Below are positions 45,494-56,222 of a stretch of 64,000 nucleotides of DNA, one piece after another. The notes beneath the pieces are model-generated. The model ran no database searches. It was not told the DNA's origin and saw only the letters and a list, made by a program, of their open reading frames with translations. How positions within the stretch are numbered: the first letter of the stretch is position 1; every line of letters begins with the position of its first letter. The stretch is from positions 25,584 to 89,583 of the forward strand of contig JANWWI010000006.1 of NCBI GenBank assembly GCA_025056355.1. The letters run 5' to 3'. The stretch comes from Casimicrobiaceae bacterium. Its GTDB lineage: Bacteria; Pseudomonadota; Gammaproteobacteria; Burkholderiales; Casimicrobiaceae. The position numbers and the translations under genes were made by a program.

Positions 45494-47356
45494 TTACGGG
45501 TAGTCCGCGCGAAGTCGCTGCTGCAGCTTGCGCGCTTGCCGAAAACATTCCTTGAGGATGCGCGCATCGATCGTCGACAGCGTATCGAGTGGCAGCGCAT
45601 TGGGTGCTTGCGCGAACGCGGGCGCTTGCTGGAGGCGTAACCGTAACCCCTGCAAAAAGCCGAAGGCATCGACCCATGTCCGCGCCTCGACTTCGGGCAG
45701 GAGTCCTCGCTGCGCGAGCCGAGTGAGCCGTTGCGCGGTGTTGGTTGCCGGCTCCGCGCAGGCGAGCGCCAAGACGCGCGCCCCATCGACGAAAGGCCGG
45801 ATGCCGTAGCGCTTCAAATCGATGACCTGCCGCCCTTCGATCGTCTCCGTGGCGGCGATGTTGCCGAGCCAGTTGAGCGGTGGTTCCGTCTCAAGCGCGT
45901 TGTGCGCAAGCTGCTTGAGAAAACGTGGCGTGGCAGACGCCTGCGCAAGCACCTCGGTGCGCAGCGTCTCGGCCAGCGCGGCATTACCCCACAGCGGCCG
46001 CAGATCGAAAAAGATGTTGGCCGCAAGCAGGGCCTGCGGACTGCCGCGATCGATCCAGCCGGCGAAGCGCTCACGCCAGACCTGGAGCGGTTGCGCGAAC
46101 TCGGGGTTACCTGCCATGAGGTTGCCCTTACAGCGCGGAAAGCCACAGGCATCAAGCGCGTCATTGGCCTCACGGGCAAATGCGCTCAACGCCGCCTGCG
46201 CGCTGCCATCGGCCAGAATCAGGGCATTGTCCTGATCCGTCGAGATGGTTTGCTCGTGGCGCCCTTCGCTGCCAAGCGCAATCCAGCACAGCTGCGCGGC
46301 ATCGATGCCATGGCGCGGCGCGAGGGTGTCAAGAAGCCGCGCGACGATCTGGTCGTTGAGCCGGCTCACAAACTGCGTCATCGTGAGCGGCTGCACGCCC
46401 TGGGCGATGAGGTTTTTCGCGAGCTCGCGCGCATCGCGTGCGCAAACGATGAGTTGCTCAAGGCTACTGGCACGTCGGATGGCACCCGAAAGCCCCGTGA
46501 GCGAATGGCGCTGAAGCGCGAACAGATCGCGTTCTGACACCACGCCTCTGAGGCGTCCCTCGCGATCGGTCACGGCGATGTGCCGGAAACCGCGCTCCGC
46601 CATGAGCAGCGCCGCATCCACGGCCGTGTGTTCCGTGCTCAATGTGACCACCGGCTGGGAGGCGACTTCGACGAGACGCCGCTCGATGGGAACCTTGGCG
46701 AGCACGACCCGCGGCACGAGATCGCGCTCGGTGAAGATGCCCACCGGTCGGCGCTCGTCATCGACCACGAGGACCGATCCGATCGCGTGTTCCTGCATCA
46801 GGGTGAGCGCCTCTTCGATCGAGGCCTCGGGCCCTACGCTGATCGGCTGGCGCCGTAACAGCTGGCCCAGCGTCCTCGGCAGCATCTGCTCGGCGCTGCC
46901 TTCAAGCGCGTAACTTGCGGAAAGGGCGCGCTGCGAGCGCTCGAGCAAAAAGCTGAGCCGCTGATCGCAAAAATCGGCCAGCACCCGAATCGTTCTGGTA
47001 CAGGCGATGAAGTCTTGCGCCGGAATTCGCAGCGCGAAGACTTCGTCCTCGGCGTGAAATCGGCTGATCGTGGGTCGCCCGGTCAAAATCGCGCCCACGG
47101 GAAACATCTCCCCGGCCACCAGCTCGATCGCGAGCGCCGCGGCAGTGCCCTGCCGCTCGCCTCGCACGCGCCCTGAAAGCACGATCCAACACTCCTCGGC
47201 AGCCACGCCAGCGGGTAACAGCACCTCCCCCGGCGGGTGATAACTCACCCGGGCGCGCGCAAAAAATTCCGCGCACTCGGCCTCCGACATGCCGGAGAAC
47301 GGTTCGTGCGAGCGCAACAGTTCAAGATACGGTTCAACCGCCGCCAAGCCTTGCAT
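45494..47356 (-). CDS. cNMP-binding / CBS / DUF294 nucleotidyltransferase-like protein
   Basis: A 620-aa protein with domains in order: cyclic-nucleotide-binding-like (about residues 10-125: PGEVLLPAGVAAEECWIVLS), two CBS domains (about 155-285: AIGSVLVVDDERRPVGIFTE, FRHIAVTDREGRLRGVVSER), a nucleotidyltransferase-like DUF294 domain (LGSEGRHEQTISTDQDNA, with the GSxxR/DxD pattern) and the DUF294 C-terminal helical domain. It senses or binds nucleotides and may transfer NMP. It precedes the DnaQ-like exonuclease by 50 bases. Confidence 0.86.
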   Translation of the reverse strand: MQGLAAVEPYLELLRSHEPFSGMSEAECAEFFARARVSYHPPGEVLLPAGVAAEECWIVLSGRVRGERQGTAAALAIELVAGEMFPVGAILTGRPTISRFHAEDEVFALRIPAQDFIACTRTIRVLADFCDQRLSFLLERSQRALSASYALEGSAEQMLPRTLGQLLRRQPISVGPEASIEEALTLMQEHAIGSVLVVDDERRPVGIFTERDLVPRVVLAKVPIERRLVEVASQPVVTLSTEHTAVDAALLMAERGFRHIAVTDREGRLRGVVSERDLFALQRHSLTGLSGAIRRASSLEQLIVCARDARELAKNLIAQGVQPLTMTQFVSRLNDQIVARLLDTLAPRHGIDAAQLCWIALGSEGRHEQTISTDQDNALILADGSAQAALSAFAREANDALDACGFPRCKGNLMAGNPEFAQPLQVWRERFAGWIDRGSPQALLAANIFFDLRPLWGNAALAETLRTEVLAQASATPRFLKQLAHNALETEPPLNWLGNIAATETIEGRQVIDLKRYGIRPFVDGARVLALACAEPATNTAQRLTRLAQRGLLPEVEARTWVDAFGFLQGLRLRLQQAPAFAQAPNALPLDTLSTIDARILKECFRQARKLQQRLRADYP

Positions 47357-47363
47357 CGCTCCG

Positions 47364-47369
47364 ATTATC
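47364..47369 (-). promoter_or_regulatory. -10 box abutting DUF294 gene start (leaderless candidate)
   Basis: Minus-strand GATAAT then 7 nt (CGGAGCG) to the ATG at 47356. The CGGAG could also act as a weak ribosome site, so the leaderless reading is less certain here. Confidence 0.45.
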
Positions 47370-47540
47370 GATGGCCCGAGGCGAGGTAGGCGCTCCCCGG
47401 ATCGTTGCTGCAAGCCTTCGAGCCGAAAGAGGCCGTTGCAGTCGCCCTCCGCCGAGCTGCTTCGGGAGCCCGTGCGGCACGACTCTGGCGCGATGCAGCG
47501 CCGCGTTTGCCGTCACGGTGCGCTCCGAAAAAAGCAACGC

Positions 47541-50159
47541 CTAGCGCTGCGGCTTGAGTAAATGGCCGAGCCACTCATTCAACTGCGCCGAACGCTCGGG
47601 ACAGGCCGCCATGCGCTCGATCTGCAGGCGCTCGAGCGCATGCGCCGGCCCCACGTGTCGATGCACGTGCTCAAAGGCCTCGACAAGCCGCGCGGCCAGC
47701 GTCGGGTTACGTCGGTCGTAGGCAAGCACACGCTCGGCAAGCAATGCGTAGCCCGAACCATCGGCGCGGTGAAAGCCCTCCCAGTTCTGCTCGGCAAAGA
47801 CCTGCAGCAAGGCGCGCACGCGATTCGGGTTACGGGTGTCGAAGTCCGGCCGCTGCTCGAGCGATTCGATCCGTTGCGCGGTGGTGTCGCGCGCACGCGC
47901 CCAGAGGGCGTACCAACGGTCGAGCAACAGCGGCTCGGCCTCGCCACGACGGGCAAAGTCCGCCATCGCCCGATCGCGTTCGGTGCCGGGATGCTCGTTG
48001 AGCACAACAAGCGCCGAAAGCCGATCCGTGAGGTTGTTCGCTTCGCGGTAGCGCCGCGCCGCGTGTTCAACCGCACGCTCGGGAGCCGCCGCGGACAGCC
48101 AATGCAACAACGCAGCCGAGAGGGCGCGAAGCCCTGCATCCTGCGCCGTAGGCGCATAGGCGCGTCCGGCCAGTTGCTCGCACAGCGCCTCGTAGCGGGC
48201 CTCCGCAAGGGTAGCCGTATCCGCACAAAGTGCGCGCACGAGTCGATGGCGCGCCGCGGCGGCGCGCTGTGGATCGTAACGATCGAGCCGATCGACGAGC
48301 TCGGCCACGCTCGGCAGCGCAAGTAGCCGTGCCAGTAGCGCCGGATCCTCATGCTCTTCGGCGAGGAGCCGCTCGAGCACGCGGCGCAAGGCGGCACGGG
48401 CGCCCTCGAACACGGGCCGACCCGGCTGAGCGTGCAGCTCCGAGGAGAACGCGGCTGCATAGAGACGACGCACGGCCGCCCAGCGCGCAAAGCTGTCTTC
48501 TTCGTCGAGGGCAAGCCGCTCGCAGGTTGAGGCGTCAAACTCCTCCTCGATCTCCACGGGCGCGGAAAACCCCCGTAGCAGCGACACCACGGGCCGTTCG
48601 CGCCATCCTTCGAACACGAGCCGTGTCTGCTCCTGCTCCAACACAAGCTCGTGCGTCTCGCGCAACCCGTGAGTGCGATCGAGCAAGGCAAGCGAAAGCG
48701 GAATCACCATCGGCTGCGTGTCCGTCTGCGCTTGCGTCGCTGGGACCTGTTGGACAATGAGCAGCGAAAAGCGCCCGGTGGTGGGATCGTGCGCTTCGGT
48801 CACAGACAAACGTGGGGTGCCCGCTTGGCTGTACCAGCGTGCGAAGGCCCTCAGGTCGCGGCCGCTCGCCTCGGCGATCGCGGCGAGAAAATCGTCGCAG
48901 GTGACGGCCTGGCCGTCGTGGCGCGAAAAGTACAGATCGCAGCCGCGCCGCCACGCCTCATCGCCAACCAGCCGATGCAACATGCGCAGGACTTCGGCGC
49001 CCTTCTCGTAGACCGTGACGGTGTAGAAGTTCTCGATTGCCTCGTAACGCTCCGGGCGTACGGGATGCGCCATCGGGCCAGCGGCCTGCGGAAACTGGCG
49101 ATGGATGAGGATGGCGGCCTGATCGATGCGCGCCACCGCCGCTGAAGTGCGGCCGGCCATGTACTGCTGTTCGCGATAGACCGTCAAGCCCTCCTTGAGC
49201 GAGAGTTGGAACCAGTCGCGGCAGGTGACCCGGTTGCCGCTCCAGTTGTGGAAGTATTCATGCGCGACCACGGCGTCGATTGCCTGATAGTCCTCGTCGG
49301 TCGCAATCTCGGGGTCGGCGAGCAGATAACGCCGGTTGAAGATATTGAGGCCCTTGTTTTCCATGGCTCCGGCGTTGAACTCGCTTGCGGCAAAGATCAT
49401 GAAGCGATCCAAGTCGTACTCGCGTCCGTAATGCTGCTCGTCCCAGCGCATCGCGGACTTCAGGCAACTGAGCGCCCAACGCAGGCGTTCGAGGTCGCCG
49501 CCGTCGCTGTAGAGTTCAAGCCGAACCGGACGCCCGGAAGCCGTGACGAATTCATCCTGGAGACATTCGAGCCGTCCGGCCACAAGCGCAAACAAGTAAC
49601 ACGGTTTCGGGTAGGGATCTTCCCAGAGACACTCGTGGCGTCCGCCGGGCAAGGCCTTTGCCGAGATGAGATTGCCGTTCGACAGCAGCACCGGAAAGCG
49701 CTCGCGATCCGCGCACAGACGCACGCGGTAGCGCGAAAGAACGTCGGGCCGGTCGGGAAACCACGTGATGCGGCGAAAGCCTTCGGCCTCGCATTGCGTG
49801 CACAAGACCTCTCCGATCGCGTAAAGCCCCAACAGCGCGGTATTCGCACTCGGATCGACAACGGTCTGAATGCCGAGCACGCCGCGAGCCGGCAGCCCGT
49901 GCAGCAGCAGCGGTTCGCCGGCCTCGGGGAGCGCAACCGGAAGCGGCTGGCCATTGAGCTCAAAGGCCGTTTCAAGATGGCCTTCCCCGTTGAGCTCCAG
50001 AGGGGCATCGGCCGGCGCACTGGGGGATCGCTCGAAATGCAAGCGGGCCGTCACTCGCGTGCGGTTCAATTCAAGCTCGAAGTCGAGCTCGATCCTGGGA
50101 ACAAAGAAGCATGGCGGCTCATAATCAGAACGGTACCTAAGCTTGACAGAGCGTTGCAC
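47541..50159 (-). CDS. pepN: Aminopeptidase N PepN
   Basis: M1 family metallo-aminopeptidase of 872 aa that trims N-terminal residues in the cytosol. Seen: exopeptidase motif NAGAMENKG and the zinc motif H300-E301-x2-H304-x18-E323 in HEYFHNWSGNRVTCRDWFQL, then TVYEKGAEV. The start is GTG with GAGGA 6 nt upstream. Stands alone; divergent from the next gene. Confidence 0.96.
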   Translation of the reverse strand: MQRSVKLRYRSDYEPPCFFVPRIELDFELELNRTRVTARLHFERSPSAPADAPLELNGEGHLETAFELNGQPLPVALPEAGEPLLLHGLPARGVLGIQTVVDPSANTALLGLYAIGEVLCTQCEAEGFRRITWFPDRPDVLSRYRVRLCADRERFPVLLSNGNLISAKALPGGRHECLWEDPYPKPCYLFALVAGRLECLQDEFVTASGRPVRLELYSDGGDLERLRWALSCLKSAMRWDEQHYGREYDLDRFMIFAASEFNAGAMENKGLNIFNRRYLLADPEIATDEDYQAIDAVVAHEYFHNWSGNRVTCRDWFQLSLKEGLTVYREQQYMAGRTSAAVARIDQAAILIHRQFPQAAGPMAHPVRPERYEAIENFYTVTVYEKGAEVLRMLHRLVGDEAWRRGCDLYFSRHDGQAVTCDDFLAAIAEASGRDLRAFARWYSQAGTPRLSVTEAHDPTTGRFSLLIVQQVPATQAQTDTQPMVIPLSLALLDRTHGLRETHELVLEQEQTRLVFEGWRERPVVSLLRGFSAPVEIEEEFDASTCERLALDEEDSFARWAAVRRLYAAAFSSELHAQPGRPVFEGARAALRRVLERLLAEEHEDPALLARLLALPSVAELVDRLDRYDPQRAAAARHRLVRALCADTATLAEARYEALCEQLAGRAYAPTAQDAGLRALSAALLHWLSAAAPERAVEHAARRYREANNLTDRLSALVVLNEHPGTERDRAMADFARRGEAEPLLLDRWYALWARARDTTAQRIESLEQRPDFDTRNPNRVRALLQVFAEQNWEGFHRADGSGYALLAERVLAYDRRNPTLAARLVEAFEHVHRHVGPAHALERLQIERMAACPERSAQLNEWLGHLLKPQR

Positions 50160-50340
50160 TCGATATCCTCAAGCAGAATAAACGCGGTTCCCGCGCCTCC
50201 GAGCCGCCGGGGCAAAATCCGCGAACCACGATCGCGATGAAGCGACGATTCATTCTAGGAACGCGCATACACCACGAGCCCCCTGGCTTGCGGGGCGCGG
50301 GTCGCCGTGGGCATGGGCGCTTCCGAACCAAGGTTCGGCC

Positions 50341-52104
50341 ATGAACGAGCGACGCCGTCCACCGTCGCGCGCGAGCACCCCCGGGCAGGAGGCCCGATCC
50401 GGCGCTCGATCGAGGCTCGGAAGCGGAGTGCTGGACTGGATCACCGCTTTGCGCGATCCGTATCCGCTTGCTTCGGAGCGCCAGGCTCGCAAGTTCGTCG
50501 CCTCGCTGGATCGCGATCTGTTTGTCGCGTTCGACCAACTCGAAACGCTTTTGCGGCGATTCCGCGACGACGATGAACGGCGCTCGGTCAGAAACTTCAC
50601 GGCCCTGCTCGCCTTGGATGAGGCCTCCCGCCCTCTCTACAGTCGCATCGAGCACGATTACCTCACCGCGGCTGAAGCGGGGCATAGCCTACGCGATCGG
50701 CTCTGGAGCGTGGGCTACGAGTTGGCGCAGCGCTTTGCCGAGGCCTACCTCACCCACTTTGACGGTGAGGCCCGAGCTCGGACCCGTTCGGAACCGGCCA
50801 CCTTCGCCGCAGTGAGCGTACGGCTGCTCTTGCACCGCACCACGGCTTATCGCTACCGGCTATATCGGCATGAAGAGTGGGTGCCCGCGATTTGGCTGGA
50901 CATCAATGCTTCGTTTCGCGCGATCTGCGACCTCGGCCTCGAACAGCTTTCGGTACCGCTCGAGGAGGGGCGATCGACCCGTGCCGTGGCGGCGTTTTCG
51001 ATCTTGCAGTTGCTGCGGCTGGCCAACGCGGGCGCCTTTACGCCCTCACAAACCTTTGCGCTTTGGCAACGGCTGACTGAATTCGCTCACGACGCACGCC
51101 TGACGCCGCGCCCGACCGGCGAGGATGGCTTCTATATCGATCTGTCAGGACACGAGGGTTTGCGACCGCGGCACCAACTCTCAGACGGCGGCCAGTTTCT
51201 GTTCCTCGACACGAGTGCGATTTTTCATCGCTTCAACGCCTGGCTGGATCAGCTCGAGCGAGAGTTTCGGGACGCCGCCCAAACGCCGGCCCGCGAAAAT
51301 CGTCCCGCCGCGGCGCTGCTTGCGCTGCGCAGTGCCGTGCTGCGCATCGATCCGCGCTTCAAGCCGCTCATGCGCGCCAGTGTGCGCACCCCGCATAGCG
51401 GCCGTCTGCTCACCGCGCTCGGCATCGCCGCCTCAGCGGCCACCTTGACATACGATCCTCGAGTGATCGCCTCGGCGCTCGACGGTACCCAGTCAGAGGA
51501 CAGTCGCGCCGAGCTCCGCACCATGGGCCAACTGACCGATTCCCTGCTCGGCCGTCTGCCGCCCGATTTGCCGGCCGAGATCGCGCGGCTGGACGTCGGC
51601 TTCTGGCGTCTGCGCGACCGCAGCGACCTTGGCTACCGTGTCGTGGTCGATCAGGTCGACCCGAATCGATTTCGGCTTCGAGACCTGGCCCTGGTCTCAG
51701 AAGATCCACCCAACCACGGCTGGCAAGTCGCCTTCATCGCGCGGCTTGTCAAGCTACCGGCCGGACAGGTCGAACTCGGACTGCAAGTGATCTCCCGCGA
51801 TGCCGAAACCGTGGAACTCGAACTGCTTGAACCCTCGCGCTCACGCGACGATGCGCCGCAAGCCGCGCTCGGCAAGACGTTTCGCGCGCTGCGTTTACGC
51901 TCGGCATTTCATGCCCAGCCGCTTCTGGGCACGACGTGGATCGTCCCGCTTGCCGACTTCACACAGGGCACCCGGTATCGCCTCCTCGCCTCAGGGCGCC
52001 AGTTCGAAACGCAGCAGGTGCTCGCCGACGGCCCGACTTGGGTCTGGATCAAGCCGGCCGAGGTGAGTGCGCCGGAGCGCCTCGAGGCAAGGAGTCAGCG
52101 CTAG
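50341..52104 (+). CDS. Uncharacterised 587-aa protein
   Basis: No family recognised with confidence. The first 320 residues are mostly helical ([26 protein letters not shown]-like [17 protein letters not shown]), the last 200 beta-rich ([40 protein letters not shown]). The C-terminal segment recalls PilZ-like modules of betaproteobacterial c-di-GMP proteins, but I do not see RxxxR or D/NxSxxG. No signal peptide. Convergent with the dienelactone hydrolase (4-base overlap at the stops). Confidence 0.7.
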   Translation: MNERRRPPSRASTPGQEARSGARSRLGSGVLDWITALRDPYPLASERQARKFVASLDRDLFVAFDQLETLLRRFRDDDERRSVRNFTALLALDEASRPLYSRIEHDYLTAAEAGHSLRDRLWSVGYELAQRFAEAYLTHFDGEARARTRSEPATFAAVSVRLLLHRTTAYRYRLYRHEEWVPAIWLDINASFRAICDLGLEQLSVPLEEGRSTRAVAAFSILQLLRLANAGAFTPSQTFALWQRLTEFAHDARLTPRPTGEDGFYIDLSGHEGLRPRHQLSDGGQFLFLDTSAIFHRFNAWLDQLEREFRDAAQTPARENRPAAALLALRSAVLRIDPRFKPLMRASVRTPHSGRLLTALGIAASAATLTYDPRVIASALDGTQSEDSRAELRTMGQLTDSLLGRLPPDLPAEIARLDVGFWRLRDRSDLGYRVVVDQVDPNRFRLRDLALVSEDPPNHGWQVAFIARLVKLPAGQVELGLQVISRDAETVELELLEPSRSRDDAPQAALGKTFRALRLRSAFHAQPLLGTTWIVPLADFTQGTRYRLLASGRQFETQQVLADGPTWVWIKPAEVSAPERLEARSQR

Positions 52105-53003
52105 CTGACGCCGTGCCGACGAAACCACGCAAGTAGCATCGCCCAAGCCTCTTCGGCGGCCTGCTTGCGGTAACTCGGCCGATAGTCGGCAAAAAAGGCG
52201 TGCGGTGCATCCTTGAACAGCACGATCTGGCTCGGCTTCCAGGCGGCCGCAAGCGCTTCTTTCATGCGCTCGACGCTCTCGACCGGAATGCCCGCATCGG
52301 CATCCCCATAGAGGCCAAGCACCGGAGCGTTAATGTCGGGCACCACATCGATCGGATGCTGCGGCGTCAGCGGCGTGCGGTTGCCTTCGAGTCGCCCATA
52401 CCACGCGCCGGCCGCTTTGACGTTTTGGTTGTGCGCGACATAGAGCCACGTGATTCGTCCGCCCCAACAAAAACCCGTGATCGCGAGCTTTTCGACGTTG
52501 CCCTTGCCCGACTTGCGCGCGTACTCGACCAGGGCATCGAGGTCGGCCATGACTTGCGCATCGGGCACTTTCGAAACCACCTCGCTCTGGATCCGCGCGA
52601 TCTCGGTCATCTTCGACACGTCGCCCTGGCGAGCAAACATTTCGCCAGCAATCGCGAAGTAGCCGAGCCGCGCGAAGCGTCGGCAAATGTCCTTGATGTG
52701 TTCGTGCACGCCGAAGATCTCTTGCACAACGAGCACGACGGGGAATGCTCCGCCGCTTGCCGGCATCGCGCGATAGGCCGGGATCTCGCCATCTGGCACG
52801 GGGACTTTGACCTCTCCCGCAATCAGCCCATCGGCGGGGGTGCGGATCATGGTCTGCGCTGCCACGGGCAAAGTGGCGGCGGCAAATCCCGTGGCCAGAG
52901 AGGTCACGAGAAATCGGCGTCGAGAAGTGGCCTCGGCGGGGGAAAGCGCATCGATCTCCGCTTTTGCCGCCTCCACCACAGAAACGACGTTTGCTTCGTT
53001 CAT
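52101..53003 (-). CDS. Dienelactone hydrolase family protein with Tat-like signal
   Basis: A 300-aa alpha/beta hydrolase. N-terminus has [18 protein letters not shown], a twin-arginine type export signal after a 27-residue leader. Catalytic nucleophile Cys in GFCWGG; Asp in YGDADAGIP; His in [31 protein letters not shown] fits the DLH family. Strong SD (GGAAGGAGA). It overlaps nothing of the pyr operon but lies just downstream on the same strand. Confidence 0.85.
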   Translation of the reverse strand: MNEANVVSVVEAAKAEIDALSPAEATSRRRFLVTSLATGFAAATLPVAAQTMIRTPADGLIAGEVKVPVPDGEIPAYRAMPASGGAFPVVLVVQEIFGVHEHIKDICRRFARLGYFAIAGEMFARQGDVSKMTEIARIQSEVVSKVPDAQVMADLDALVEYARKSGKGNVEKLAITGFCWGGRITWLYVAHNQNVKAAGAWYGRLEGNRTPLTPQHPIDVVPDINAPVLGLYGDADAGIPVESVERMKEALAAAWKPSQIVLFKDAPHAFFADYRPSYRKQAAEEAWAMLLAWFRRHGVS

Positions 53004-53017
53004 GGGGATCTCCTTCC

Positions 53018-54313
53018 TCAATGAGTGTTCAAGCCGGCTTGGCCGCTAGGGTAGGGGTGCGCCGCATCATAGGCGAGGTGACCGCGGCAGAGGGTGAACC
53101 GAATGACACCGGGAAGTTCGTATCCGATCAAGGGGGAATTCCCGCCACTCAAAAAGGAGGAGGGGCGAATCAAGCGATAGGCGGTGGGGTCGAACACCAC
53201 CACATCGGCCGGTGCACCGACCGAAAGGGTCGGAATCGGTAGACCGGCCGCCGCCGCGGCGCGATAGCCCACCCAGCCGAGAGCGTCGAGCAAGGCTACC
53301 CGCTCCTTCTGCGCCAACCACAGCACGAGCGACAGGAGCGTTTCAAAACCGCTTGCGCCAACGGCCGCCTCGGCAAAGGGTCGCGCTTTGGCCTCCGGGG
53401 GGTGCGGGAAATGGTCCGACACCACCGCATCGACCGTGCCATCGAGCAGTCCACGCCGCAGCGCGTCCCGATCACGCTGGCTGCGCAGGGGCGGCGCCAG
53501 ACGCAGCTGTGGATCGAAATCGCCGATATCGGCTTCGGTCAAATGCAGATGCAACGCCGACACATCCGCCGTCACGCGTAGGCCCTCCGCCTTGGCCGCG
53601 CGCACCAGTTCCACGCCCGCGGCCGTCGACAGGCGGCACAGATGCAAGCGAGCGCCAGTGGCCCGTGCCAGTGCGAGCTGCGTTGCCACCGCAATCAATT
53701 CGGCTTCCGCTGGAATCCCGGGCAATCCCAGCCGGGCCGCGACTTCGCCGTCGTGGGCTACACCGTCTCCGGCCAGCGAGGCATCCTCGGGGCGCAGCCA
53801 CACCAGGTAGTCAAAGGTGGCCGCATATTGCAACGCGCGCCACAAAAACCTCGTCTCCACGGCCGTGGCCAGCCCTTGCGAAAAGCCGATACAACCGGCC
53901 GCGCGTAGCTTGCACAGGTCCGCCAGTTGCTGCCCTGCCAGCCCGACCGAAAGGGCCCCGAGCGGATGGACCTGCGGTCCGTGAAACGACTGCGCCCGTA
54001 GCCTGAGCATGTCCACCTGGCCCGGATCGTCCAACACCGGCGAAGCCTCCGGCGAACAAACCACTTGCGTGATTCCACCGGCCACCGCCGCGCGCAGTTC
54101 CACATCGAGCCGGCTGCGCGTCAGCCGCGCTGCCAGATCGATCAGCCCCGGCGCGACGACCAGACCCGTGGCATCGATCTCGCGGTTGGCGTGCCAATCG
54201 GGCGGAGCCGTGCCAAGGGCCGCAATCTTGCCGGCCGCGATGAACACGTCGCAGCGCGCATCAAGCGCCTGCGCAGGATCGACCAGTCGTCCCCCTCGGA
54301 TTGCGATCTTCAT
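53018..54313 (-). CDS. Non-catalytic dihydroorotase homologue PyrC'
   Basis: A 431-aa DHOase-fold protein. The type I DHOase metal pair (DxHxHLR) is lost: the site reads [17 protein letters not shown] (positions 61 and 63 are Ala and Arg), and the carbamylated Lys position is also altered. Later elements persist ([32 protein letters not shown]). In Pseudomonas such PyrC' chains stabilise the PyrB trimer into a dodecamer. It overlaps pyrB by 4 bases, so subunit pairing is expected. A real DHOase must be elsewhere. Confidence 0.88.
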   Translation of the reverse strand: MKIAIRGGRLVDPAQALDARCDVFIAAGKIAALGTAPPDWHANREIDATGLVVAPGLIDLAARLTRSRLDVELRAAVAGGITQVVCSPEASPVLDDPGQVDMLRLRAQSFHGPQVHPLGALSVGLAGQQLADLCKLRAAGCIGFSQGLATAVETRFLWRALQYAATFDYLVWLRPEDASLAGDGVAHDGEVAARLGLPGIPAEAELIAVATQLALARATGARLHLCRLSTAAGVELVRAAKAEGLRVTADVSALHLHLTEADIGDFDPQLRLAPPLRSQRDRDALRRGLLDGTVDAVVSDHFPHPPEAKARPFAEAAVGASGFETLLSLVLWLAQKERVALLDALGWVGYRAAAAAGLPIPTLSVGAPADVVVFDPTAYRLIRPSSFLSGGNSPLIGYELPGVIRFTLCRGHLAYDAAHPYPSGQAGLNTH

Positions 54314-55272
54314 CGCAGCGCTCCGGCGAGCATGGCCATCACCGCCATGCGGATCGCAATGCCGTAGGTCACCTGCTCGAGGATGACTGATTGGCTTCCG
54401 TCCGCGACCGCCGAGTCGATCTCGATGCCGCGGTTTAGAGGCCCAGGATGGAGCACGATCGCATCGGGCTTCGCCCGCGCGAGCCGCTGTGGCGTCAGAC
54501 CGTAGCGCTCGAAGTATTCGCTTGCGCTCGGGATATAGGCGCCGTTCATGCGCTCGTTCTGCAAGCGAAGCATCGTGATCACGTCGACACCGACCAGCGC
54601 CTCATCGAGCGAACGATAGATCCGCAGCCCTAGCCGCGCCAGATCGGCCGGCACGAGCGTATTCGGGCCCACCAGCCGTATTTCGGGAACACCGAGCGTC
54701 TTGAGCGCATGGATTTGCGAGCGCGCCACACGCGAGTGCAGGATGTCGCCGACAATGGCCACCGTGAGCCGCGAGAAGTCGCGCTTGTGACGGCGAATCG
54801 TGAAGGCATCGAGCAGGCCCTGCGTCGGGTGTTCGTGCCGGCCGTCGCCCGCATTGATGACGTGCACGTGCGGCGCGGCATGCCGCGCAATCAGATACGG
54901 CGCCCCGCTTTGACTATGACGCACGACGAACATGTCGGCATGCATCGCCGTCAGATTGGCCACGGTGTCCAGAATCGACTCGCCTTTGCTCGTCGAGGAA
55001 CGCGGCACATCAAGGTTGATCACCTCAGCCGACAGGCGCCGCGCGGCGATCTCAAAGGTGGTGCGCGTACGGGTCGAATTTTCGAAAAAGAGGTTGAAGA
55101 TCGCCTTGCCTCGTAGCAGTGGCACCCCTTTGACCTCGCGCTCATTGACGCCGACGAAGCTTTCGGCCGTATCGAGAATGCGCTCGAGGATCGACCGCGG
55201 CAAGCCTTCGATCGCGAGCAGATGATGCAGTTCGCCGCGATCGTTGAGTTGCGGGTTGCGCTTGGACAACAT
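54310..55272 (-). CDS. pyrB: Aspartate carbamoyltransferase catalytic chain PyrB
   Basis: Makes carbamoyl-aspartate for UMP synthesis. The protein is 320 aa. Seen: [19 protein letters not shown] (carbamoyl phosphate site), [12 protein letters not shown]-like [42 protein letters not shown] and [14 protein letters not shown]. Preceded by pyrR and followed by overlapping pyrC'. Identity secure. Confidence 0.97.
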   Translation of the reverse strand: MLSKRNPQLNDRGELHHLLAIEGLPRSILERILDTAESFVGVNEREVKGVPLLRGKAIFNLFFENSTRTRTTFEIAARRLSAEVINLDVPRSSTSKGESILDTVANLTAMHADMFVVRHSQSGAPYLIARHAAPHVHVINAGDGRHEHPTQGLLDAFTIRRHKRDFSRLTVAIVGDILHSRVARSQIHALKTLGVPEIRLVGPNTLVPADLARLGLRIYRSLDEALVGVDVITMLRLQNERMNGAYIPSASEYFERYGLTPQRLARAKPDAIVLHPGPLNRGIEIDSAVADGSQSVILEQVTYGIAIRMAVMAMLAGALR

Positions 55273-55278
55273 GGTTGC

Positions 55279-55791
55279 TCAACGCCGCCGCGGGACGCAC
55301 CGAAAGCGAAACTGGCCGGCTTCATCGCGCTCGAGTTCGAGCAACTGGTCAACCGGGACGATCACCTCGCCGCCGCAATAATCGGCCGCGATCGGAAGTT
55401 CGCGTCCACCTCGATCAGCAAGCACGGCCAGTTCGACCGATCGCGGACGGCCGTAGTCGAACAGCACGTTGATGGCGGCACGGATCGAACGTCCCGTGTA
55501 GAGCACATCATCGATCAACACCACATCGGCCCCTTCGATCGCGAAGGGCAGCTCGGTCCGACGAACGGTCGCTTTCAAGCCCGCACGGGCAAGGTCATCG
55601 CGATAGAAGGACACATCGAGAAAGCCAACGGGATGGTCGCCCGGCACCTCGCGCGCGAGCCGCTCGGCCAGCCACGCTCCGCCGGAATACACCCCCACGA
55701 AGCATGCCCCCGCGGCGACCGCGCCCGTCATCGCCGCGACAAGCTCACCGAACATGGCCTCAGCGTCAAGGGCCGTGGAGACATCGCTCAT
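55279..55791 (-). CDS. pyrR: PyrR pyrimidine regulatory protein / uracil PRTase
   Basis: A 170-aa PRTase-fold protein. Seen: VGVYSGGAWLAERLA, GFLDVSFYRDDLA and the PRPP loop VVLIDDVLYTGRSIRAAI. In Bacillus PyrR attenuates pyr operons; in Gram-negatives the role is less clear. Its start overlaps the ruvX stop by 4 bases and it is 6 bases from pyrB. Confidence 0.94.
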   Translation of the reverse strand: MSDVSTALDAEAMFGELVAAMTGAVAAGACFVGVYSGGAWLAERLAREVPGDHPVGFLDVSFYRDDLARAGLKATVRRTELPFAIEGADVVLIDDVLYTGRSIRAAINVLFDYGRPRSVELAVLADRGGRELPIAADYCGGEVIVPVDQLLELERDEAGQFRFRCVPRRR

Positions 55792-56222
55792 CGTTGGCCG
55801 TGCATCTCGTGGAAGCGTCGAAGGATTTCGGCGGCAGCCTCGGCATCGCTGCTCGAGCCGATCGAGGAGTAGCGTTCGTCGACGAGAAAGACGGGTCGGC
55901 CGAAGCGGGCCCTGAGTTGCCGCGAAAAACGCTCGGCGCGGGCTGTGAGCGCATGCGCGGCGCCATCGGGATGCGTCGGGCGGCCGACGACGAAGCAATC
56001 CGGTTCCCATTCGGCCACAAAGGGACTCAGGCGCTCGAGCCGTTCGCGATCGCTTCGACTCACAATCACCGCGAGCGGCCGCGCCGTTGCGCCAAGCTCT
56101 TGACCCACGGCAATGCCGGTCCGTCGCTCGCCGAAATCAAAGGCGAGCACGGTGCGCTCGCCCGGGACGGCAGCAGGCCGGGTCTGCGCCGCGGCGACCC
56201 GAGTCGACCGGTTCGTGCTCAC
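55788..56222 (-). CDS. ruvX: Holliday junction resolvase-like / 16S pre-rRNA nuclease RuvX (YqgF)
   Basis: A 144-aa RNase H-fold protein. Seen: TVLAFDFGERRTGIAVGQ (catalytic Asp), VVGRPTHPDG, LVDERYSSIGSSSDA (Asp-Glu). The GTG start overlaps the algH stop by 4 bases (GTGA). Order algH-ruvX-pyrR-pyrB-pyrC' equals that in Pseudomonas. Confidence 0.93.
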   Translation of the reverse strand: MSTNRSTRVAAAQTRPAAVPGERTVLAFDFGERRTGIAVGQELGATARPLAVIVSRSDRERLERLSPFVAEWEPDCFVVGRPTHPDGAAHALTARAERFSRQLRARFGRPVFLVDERYSSIGSSSDAEAAAEILRRFHEMHGQR

